Shown here: in pieces, positions 56,524-64,000 of the stretch
Layout: every line of letters begins with the position of its first letter
How positions within the stretch are numbered: position 1 is the stretch's first letter
Assembly: GCA_030340625.1 (NCBI GenBank)
Contig: JAOPHQ010005163.1
Coordinates: forward strand, 62,001-126,000
DNA: 64,000 nt
Direction of reading: 5' to 3'
Source of the DNA: Merluccius polli
Lineage: Eukaryota; Chordata; Actinopteri; Gadiformes; Merlucciidae
Notes under the pieces: model-generated
Told to the model about the DNA's origin: nothing
Seen by the model: only the letters and a program-made list of their open reading frames with translations
Database searches by the model: none
Translations under genes and position numbers: made by a program

Positions 56524-58355
56524 GACATACGCATACATAGCACTGCGGCAGGCACCGAGAGCCTGCCTAGCCTGCTGGGGGGGGCCATCTCTCCCTCAAC
56601 CCGACAGATAGACCCCAAGAACTCTGTGCCATCCATCCCATCCTTCCCTTTCTGTAACCTCAGCACCCTGAAATCTCTTGGGGAAAAACTACAAACATAA
56701 CTTATTTTTTATAAGGCCATTCTTTTTTTCTACTGTATGTCCAGCCCAGTAATTGGTGTGCTGGCTTTATTTTTGTAAGCAAAGGCGTTTACATTTTTGC
56801 TACCTTATGGGTGTCTGTTCTGAAATTGCTGTTGTATACACCCAGCTGTGAGTGGAGAGCTCCTTCAGAGCGACGTATAGAGTCATGGTATTTAGGGAAT
56901 TACAGGTGCTTTCTGTGGTCCTGGTGCACACTGTTTAATGCAGTGGAATTGGATTGCAATCTTAAGTTGTTTTCCAGATACTTAGAACTCCTTTCCTTTA
57001 AGTTCTAATTTAAATGTCTACCTAACCAATAAATTATTTGACGGGACATATTTAGTTGACATGAGATGATGCAGGAGTGTGACAAACGGTTTCAAAATAA
57101 AAACAGTTCCCTTCAACTTTTGCACACAACACTTTAACGGCGGATACTGTAGCCACAACATGGGCTGCTGCTTGGGTGTCTTTCGCAGGCTTGTACATCA
57201 TTATCAAAGGAGTATTGCATTTGCCATGACTCAGGGGAACTAGGAAATCGAGTAGGAGAGTTAATTTGTGTGTGTTGCATGATGGCCAAATGTGGTTGAG
57301 TGTGTGGGACGTAAATGTCCGTAGTTTAGCCGCGTATACTTGTTTGGTCTGCAGTTGAATACTTCCTATCAGGCATGCTAAATAGCAGTTACCCTCACAG
57401 TCTGAACTATATAATAGGCTAGCAGCCAACTGATCTGTCATCATAGTTTTATCCAACAACATCTACAGACACAACTAATTGTACAAAATCTCTGTCCATC
57501 GCTTGATTTGACAACCCAGCATTATGGCTAGTAGCCAGTATGAGCAATTTGTAAGTGCTTGTGAATTGTACAAATATTTAAAAAGGAAAGATTATCTAAT
57601 TAAACAGTATTTTAATAAGTGTACTTGTGTCTAATATAACTCCAAATATGTATGTGTAACTGCTCTACAAACCGTGCCTTTACTCCAATATTCAAAATGT
57701 TCAATAACTACTGTTGTATATATCATGTAAAACTGTATTTGTGAAACACTTTTACTTAAAATGCTTTTACATTCCAAATGTTGCAATGCTCAGAAATGCC
57801 TTCTTGTTAATCAGATGAATCACCTGATGACAGACCTATGTACATTCTGTATGTGTGTGTCCATGAAATATTTAAATACATGTATGTATCAGTGAACTAT
57901 GTATACTATAAATGTATGTTTTAATAAAAACACTCAAATGTGCATTGTTCAAATCCCTACTTATTTTCCTTTTTAACTTGACACTCATGAACAAGTGTTT
58001 GGGTTTCACCTTGGGCATTAGAATAAGATCACTCTTCAGGCAGTGCATCAAACTCAACTTAACAAATGTCTGAATCACTTGATGGTGTGAAAAGGACGGG
58101 CCTCCATGTTTATGAATTGAAATAGAAGTGTACTGTTAATATTCCGATTAAAATATAGTATGATATTCATTTAATCACACACACTTGTCATTCATTACTT
58201 CTTTAGTAATGTAAGGTGGCCCACATTTCCTTAGTCACCTGTGCTTCAACCTTGAAGTAAGAAAGCGAAAGCTCTGAGTAAAATAAAGTTTTATTTACAC
58301 TTTTACATTCCACTCGCAAAAAGCAAAGTCATTTGGCAGCAGCAGCAGCAGTTCT
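56524..58355. other. Convergent 3' ends of entpd5 and coq6
   Basis: Candidate entpd5 polyadenylation signals are AATAAA near 57028 and AATAAA near 57922, the latter followed by a GT-rich word. On the minus strand, an AATAAA (plus-strand TTTATT near 58289) lies about 60 bp beyond the coq6 stop. No additional gene was seen. Confidence 0.6.
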
Positions 58356-61300
58356 TCACTTGCTCGCAAAAGATATGATCTGCTCCTGTAATGAAAAAAA
58401 CAAACAAATATAATCAACCGTCATTCACTATAACATGCATATCAGAAACACGGTAAAACTAGGTCACTACTGTCACTGTAGAGTAAAACCCAGGATCTCT
58501 TTGAACTCACTTTTACTATAGAAAATAAATACAACTTTGAGCTACATGTTGTTGCGCCCCGGCAGCGAAACGCCTCTGCGACCAGTTACAGTCCCTCTGG
58601 TCTGAATCACTTAGTAGGGAATGAAGCCATTTCACATGGAGTAATAAAAGGGGTGTGAAAACACAAGCCAACAGCACTGTCCGCTGCCCCGAGGGCCAGC
58701 CCTGCACAACCCCACCCACACACTTTCGGTAACACCAAATTTGGGGCTAAACATAGACGCCATAGTAGTAGGTTCGGAACCCTTCGAAATTATAGACGTC
58801 CGCTGAAGTAAGCCCCATGTAATCAGAGCAGGCAGTGGGACCTGGGTGGGGTATCGTTGGTGCTGGGGGGGGGGGGGGGGAGGTGAGGGAGAGTAAAGAG
58901 GTGGGGCTTTTGCGTTTGACAGGTGGCTGATGCTGGTGCTGAGGGGTGCACTTTTGCGGACGAGAAACATGATGAGAGGGCCGGGCTCCTGGCTCCCGAA
59001 TTCGGCATGGCGACGACGAGGGGGGGGGGGGGGGGGGAGGAGGAGAAGAAGGAGGATGAGGATGAGGGCTCACTTTAAGTAGTGGCAGCATGTTGGTGGC
59101 CTGCAGGCCAAAGGTACGCAGGAGGACGGCGGGAGCGGCGTTGGTGGAGTACAGACGCTTCATCAGGTCGACGGCGGCCATCATGGGGAGGTTGTGACGC
59201 TGGCGCTCCGTCTCATACTCCAACAGGTGCTGCATCGCTCCTGCACAGAAGACAAACGTCATTAATGTATTGTATTAATGTTAAGGGGGGGAGAAACGAC
59301 GCATTTATGTGATGTCTTGTGTGCATTTTCAATGTATTTTCAGTACGTTTCGGTGGAACAAATAGCGAAAAATAAAATGGCACAAAATCAGGGTTTGTAT
59401 GTTTTTTGGAAAGCTATAGGCCCTCGAGCTCTGGGGGCAGACAGACACACACACACACACACACACAAAACATCAAACAAATTGTTTATATAAACCAGCT
59501 TCAACCCCGTGCACTTGGGGCTGCCGAAGAGGGCAGCTTTCCTGGCTAGGGCTGCAGTGGCTACGCCTGCAGCACAGTGAACTGTTTAGAGAGCTCACTG
59601 ACCCAAGTCCTTCCCGTTAAAGGCCGCCCCGCTCAGGACCAGCGACAGCAGCGCCACGTCCCCAAAGCCGAGGTTGGCGCCCTGTCCCGCCAGGGGGTGC
59701 ACGCGGTGGGCCGCGTCCCTGCGACACACAATAAAACCCTGAGTGGAGTATGGAACATTTCTTTTTTATATGGGAATTATTACATTGAAGTTGGACTGAG
59801 TTGGACTGTTGGACTCAGTTGGACTGAGCATGGAAATTAAAAGAAGAAAAAAAAAAGATATTGTAACCTCATCCGTCGGACTCCTATTGCACTCTGCACT
59901 TTATTCATAATCGGGGCACAAAATTAGCACCAGCCACTGGCCAAATGCTGGTAAAATGGCTAAAATAGCAGCCAAAAGACAATGGCAATCCATTGAGTGG
60001 CTGCCTGGTCAAATTTGAACTTTCACTAGCCATTTGACCGGTGGATATAAAAGTTAATTTTGCACCCTGCGTCCATTAGTTTATTTAGGAACTTGGTCAA
60101 AACTTGGTAGAATTCTTTGTAGTTGCTCCAATTGTTGATTGCATGCGTTAATTACTCTCAGCCTCACGTGTACATTGCTTTGGATGAAACTGTCATCCAA
60201 AGCAATGTACACGTGAGCATAGAGTGCAGTGGTTCATCTAATGTGTGGTTAACACAGCAGCGACACGGTTCCTCAAAGTCTCGTCTTTTGTGAGTAAATG
60301 ATGGCTGACTTGTTTTCTTATCTGAATGTAGGCCACATTCAGTTTTACATTCAGTGTCATTGAGGAACCACTGCACTGTTTTTGTAGCGCCAACCACGCT
60401 TACCCAATGAGGGCCACCCTGTGCCTGATGTACTCCGAGGCGTGGCCCATTCCCAAGGGGAACATGACCCGGCTCTTGGGGCCGATCCCCGCCACACTCG
60501 GGGGGAGCTGGCGCGGCGAGCCGGCAGATGGCATGAGCATCGAGAGGGCATTGCGGAACAGAGACCCGGCCGTCTCCACCAGCTCCGACTGGTTTTCGTT
60601 ACTCCACTGGGGATGGAGAGACAGAGAGAGAGAGAGAGAGGGAGAGACAGAGAGACAGATAGATACACACATGACTGAGGAGCTGAGTGGAGTTACAGGA
60701 CACAAGGACAAACTACGGAGATTGTTCTCTCTCTCTCTCTCTCTCCCGAGTGGCCAAAAGCGGATTAGCTGACAAAAGGAGAGACGCTATTGTGCCGGCC
60801 GGAGTACTTTTCTTTTCCCCTCTAAATGGTTTGGCAGCGGCCGGGCAGCAGTGCTAATTAAAAGAAGACGCTGGCCAGGCCATGCAGTTGAATTAGCTCT
60901 GTTTGAAAACATTCCATGCAGTAATGGTCGACACTGGCAAACCACAGGTTTAATTAGCAAACCAGGCCTGAAACCAAGGCCATGACTCAGCCTTGCTGAC
61001 CCCATCCATTGGCAGGCCCAGTAAAAATAGACAGCTTGGGAAAAAAGGAGTTTCTCAAAAACAAAAAGAAAGTGATGAAAGCGTAAGGTATATTGTATTG
61101 CTTGAAAACAAACATATGGGCGTTGAATTGTGACGGGGGTGTGGGGGGGGGGGGAACGTACACGTTTCCAGTTATAAAGTATTGTTTTTTATGTTATATT
61201 ACGAGATAGATTTGTTAAATGTTGTTAAATTTTGAATTGTCAGACCATGCTTTTCCACTAAAGTCTTAAATGTGGTGGACTTTGTAACTTTTTTACTGCT

Positions 61301-61864
61301 TACACACCAAACTAGGCCAATAGAGAGACAAAAGGTTTTGATAAATTGCACCGTGTTGATGGATATTACATTTGAGACATTTAGCAGTTTGTATAACTTT
61401 GAACAAACGTGATGGCTGCAGTAAAACAGATTGATAGCACCGGTTTAAATAAAAAGGATATGATATAACAAAAGCTCATATTTTCTTATGTCTGGGCTGA
61501 GCTTTGACTAATAAGATAAGATGTGCTTTATTAATCCCAGACAGGAAATTAACAAGTCTGTGTTACAAAGTTCCCTACTGGCAGTTTAATCCCGTAAAAA
61601 AAACAAAAAAACAAATTCACATTTGTTATGCGTCACATTTGTATCTTAATATAAGCGTGTATAGGTTTCAGGCCCTACTACCCATCTCCTGTCCATGAAG
61701 AACATCTCCACTCATCACTTAGAGCAGATTCCAGGGTTCTTACAAAGGCAGAGTTGATGGCGTCCACAAAGCTCTCGTCGTCCAACTCCAGCAGATCCTC
61801 CGCCCGCTGGTGGCTGGTGGACCACACCAGGGAACTCTGTGTGTCTGACAACTACAAAACACAG

Positions 61865-61895
<31 letters not shown>

Positions 61896-62759
61896 AGAAC
61901 GGCTTCTATTGTTGTGTAGGTTGCAAGGTTGAGTGTTGTCATTTTTTTTGGGGGGGGGGGGTTTGTTTTACCGGTAACATGGCGATGGGTCCGGTGGGGA
62001 GGAACCTCTGCCATGCCACATTGTTCTCTGTGGGCTGAAGGACGCCGCCGGGTCAAAACAGAACAGAACACGACGGTGAGTAATTACACGGCACACATGT
62101 GGGGGTGACATGAATAGCACGCGGCTCCTGTGGCTGGCGCAGGGAGGAGCGTCCTCCCGCTCTATCTGCTCTGCACCACATTGTTCTCTGCGGGATGGAG
62201 AAATAGCACGGGGGGAGCGGAACCGCTCCTCGCAAATCACAGTGGTTGTGTGATTGTCTCATGTCTTGCAATCAAAATATACACGGACGAGAGTGTGTGA
62301 GTGTGTGTGTGCGTGCGTGTGTGTATGTGTGTGTGTGTGCGTGTGTGTGTGTGACGAACAGGGTCGTCGCTGTGTATCTTCACCTCTGACAGGTGCAGCA
62401 CGGCCACCACAGCCGACTGGTCGTAGTTCCACTTGACGGTGGGTATCCCGGACTCCCGCCTCACCATGGAGTTCGGCCCGTCCGCCCCAATCTGGAACAA
62501 TGCAACGACAACACACAAGCAAACGACAAACCTAAAACAAAACACTGGACACACTAAACAACCTGTGGCGCACTGCAGGGGACATTGAGGCAGAACCCGG
62601 TGTGCTGCCACTGCGCTACTATACCCACCAGGAGTCTGGTGTGTAGGGTCTCGCCGCTGGCCAACGTGACCTGGACCCAGGGAACGGCGTCGGTGGCTTG
62701 GTAGGACATGGGCCAGGTGTACTTGACCACCCTGGACCTGTACTTGACCTTCACGTTAT
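58356..62759 (-). CDS. coq6: Ubiquinone biosynthesis monooxygenase COQ6, C-terminal two thirds
   Basis: It is a flavin monooxygenase for C5 ring hydroxylation in coenzyme Q synthesis, on the matrix side of the mitochondrial inner membrane. Exons on the minus strand (plus coordinates, in gene order): 62629-62759, 62384-62491, 61972-62034, 61744-61851, 60404-60606, 59603-59718, 59074-59240 and 58356-58385 (stop TGA). All phases join. Motifs: IGADGPNSMVRRESGIPTVK (flavin-site GADG), WNYDQSAVVAVLHLSE, NNVAWQRFLPTGPIAMLP, SLVWSTSHQRAEDLLELDDE, PPSVAGIGPKSRVMFPLGMG, ALIG joined to DAAHRVHPLAGQGANLGFGD (the second FAD motif), YETERQRHNLPMMAAVDLMK and the C-terminus EQIISFASK. The N-terminal FAD-binding GxGxxG exons are not found between 62760 and 64000 and must lie beyond the window. 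In human, COQ6 follows ENTPD5. Confidence 0.94.
59911..60068. repeat. Dispersed repeat, copy 2 (MITE-like)
   Basis: It begins GGGGCACAAAATTAGCACC and ends with TTAATTTTGCACCCTG, an imperfect inverted match to the start. This suggests a short terminal-inverted-repeat element. It is related to 55847-55950. Non-coding, in a coq6 intron. Confidence 0.6.
60163..60217. repeat. Perfect 25-bp inverted repeat (hairpin) in a coq6 intron
   Basis: Two 25-base arms (60163-60187 and 60193-60217) are exactly complementary around a 5-base loop, AACTG. The outer tips carry the CACGTG palindrome. Perfect pairing suggests recent origin or selection. It lies 9 bp from the MITE at 60227. Confidence 0.85.
60227..60373. 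mobile_element. 147-bp MITE-like element, hAT-type ends
   Basis: The left end is CAGTGGTTC (60227) and the right end closes GAACCACTG (60373), the CAGTGGTTC start seen in many hAT elements. The pairing extends three bases outward (GTG/CAC). No 8-bp duplication is visible. Non-coding, in a coq6 intron. Confidence 0.5.
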
Positions 62760-64000
62760 CTAGGGAGAAGAACCAGGAGACGGAGACGGGAACCGGTAAG
62801 ACCAGATGATGAAGAGGGCGTCTTTCCGAAACAGGAGCCCCAGAGCTCAACTGGTACCACTCATTGGTTTTTAATACCATAATTCTGTGTAACATCACGG
62901 TCACACTTTGCTTCTTGATTCTCCTCTAAAGAAAAGAGAACGTAAAAAAGGCCAAGGAAAAAGACCGCTAGGCTTGGGCTGTGACCTGGGCTGTGGAAGA
63001 TCTATAAAGTACCCCATAAAACACCACTGGTTTTCCTCGCTGGCAGAGCCGAGTTGTCAAAGCCCACTTTTGAAGGCCTCCATAATGACCTTGGCTTGCC
63101 ACATTGCATTGACTAATAGTGTTTATCTACTAACACGCCACGCCGCACTTGGCACACAGTGCCAGCTCATTTTGGGGGGGTTTTGTTTGCACTAAAAAAC
63201 TCCCTCTTTTCCCCCACTTCCCCTAAAAATATCAGCTTCCCGGTCACCCAGCCCTCCCGACATGAAAGCTCCCGGAATTACGGCCGGTTTCGACGGCTTG
63301 GAGCAACGCCTGTCCGCAGTGCAGATCTGGAACTACTGGTTCCCGAACACGAGTGACAAATATTGGCTCGCGAGTGATTTGGAGAGCGGCGCGACGGCGA
63401 CGAGACTAGCCGGCGCAGGGCTCTGCATGTTCCTGCATGAGAACGAGACGTGCGCTGTTCTCAAAAAGTCTGTTTATAAATATTCCGGTTTTACTGTCAA
63501 GCACGTGGCTTGGAGGCAATTATTTGTTTGTTTTTTTGTTTCGGTTTCTAACCGCGTAAAAGGTGGTTTGATTTGAACGACAATACAGTTTGGTACACTT
63601 GTCAGCACACACACACAAACAAAGACGTGGCTCCCGAGGTGACGGAGCGGGGCAGCACATGGCGTCTTTAAATAGGTCACTGGACCACAGCACGTGCGCT
63701 CAAATGGGGATGCCAGGTCACCGAAGGCCCTTTAAAACTGGTAGGGTAGGAAGAAATGATGTGCCTGATTGAAATAGCAGTGAAAACAGAGAGCGCTCCA
63801 AGAGCTGCTATAGTCCTTAAAAACAGACACTTTGCGGGAAAAGCACAAAATAAACAAATGTCCTTTTTTTGGGGGTGGGGGGGGGGAGGATGGGAGGAAG
63901 TTGGTGGCGTTGGCTTTTTCTTTTTTTTTGGGGAGAGGATGGGAGGAAGTTGGTGGTGTTGGCTTTTTTTCATGGACTCTGCCCATTAAATCTTAATGGA
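62760..64000. other. coq6 upstream intron or flank
   Basis: No coq6 exon or other gene was recognised. A 40-bp G/A-rich unit (GAGGATGGGAGGAAGTTGGT onward) is directly repeated at about 63876-63917 and 63934-63970, with long G and T runs between. Open frames here have no recognisable motifs. Confidence 0.5.

Noticed and set aside
61504..61570. Possible LINE 3' tail (AGATGTGCTTTATTAATCCC) in a coq6 intron
   Set aside because: It resembles a common teleost repeat end but is too short and isolated to delimit.
62150..62200. Second copy of the coq6 exon 61972-62034 start (CCACATTGTTCTCTG near 62175)
   Set aside because: Only about 15-20 bp match, without a reading frame or donor; probably a chance or minor local duplication.
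63262..63576. 104-residue plus-strand frame near the window end
   Set aside because: No motif, no splice signals or neighbours to support it; composition looks like chance in a G/C-rich stretch.

Overview
This is a vertebrate nuclear window, almost certainly from a ray-finned (teleost) fish. It has spliced genes with GT-AG introns, long (CA/GT)n tracts, L2-type LINE and hAT-type DNA-transposon debris, and eight genes whose human orthologues all lie on chromosome 14q. No bacterial, organellar, tRNA, rRNA or CRISPR features were seen.

Layout, left to right: the 3' end of atg2b (+, to 4671); a block of nested mobile DNA (5814-17573) bounded by hAT-like ends and an 8-bp target duplication; noxred1 (+, 17776-20622); tmed8 (+, 21381-23013); an unnamed kelch-repeat gene (+, 24905-29291); gstz1 (-, 29704-31605), head to head with aldh6a1 (+, 32116-37863) across a short CCAAT-rich promoter; a 0.77-kb hAT-like element; bbof1 (-, 39428-45799); a (TAG)n array; entpd5 (+, 50279-56523); and the 3' part of coq6 (-, 58356-62759), whose 5' exons lie outside the window. 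I assembled exons by hand from splice sites and reading phase. For noxred1, tmed8, gstz1, aldh6a1, bbof1 and entpd5 the summed exon lengths divide exactly by three and give 347, 269, 220, 525, 525 and 491 residues. The kelch gene closes only if one extra base in a C run is ignored, and one atg2b exon also changes frame beside C runs.

The genes do not form one pathway. They cover autophagic lipid transfer (atg2b), trafficking (tmed8), tyrosine catabolism (gstz1), valine/thymine catabolism (aldh6a1), ciliary basal-body orientation (bbof1), ER nucleotide hydrolysis (entpd5) and ubiquinone synthesis (coq6). The one likely functional coupling is the gstz1/aldh6a1 divergent promoter. The human genes come from three separate places on 14q, so the order here is rearranged relative to mammals.

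The most unusual part is 5814-17573. Two partial copies of a CAGGGGCG-ended element each carry a satellite of interlocked palindromes (TTACGTAA/TTGCGTAA, the PAR-bZIP/D-box consensus). They enclose a broken THAP-domain transposon gene, a 249-bp MITE, an L2 fragment and a 2.67-kb foldback element with about 1.17-kb inverted arms. The foldback's spacer holds what looks like a captured first exon. The outer 8-bp duplication (ATTCAGAT) matches across 11.8 kb.
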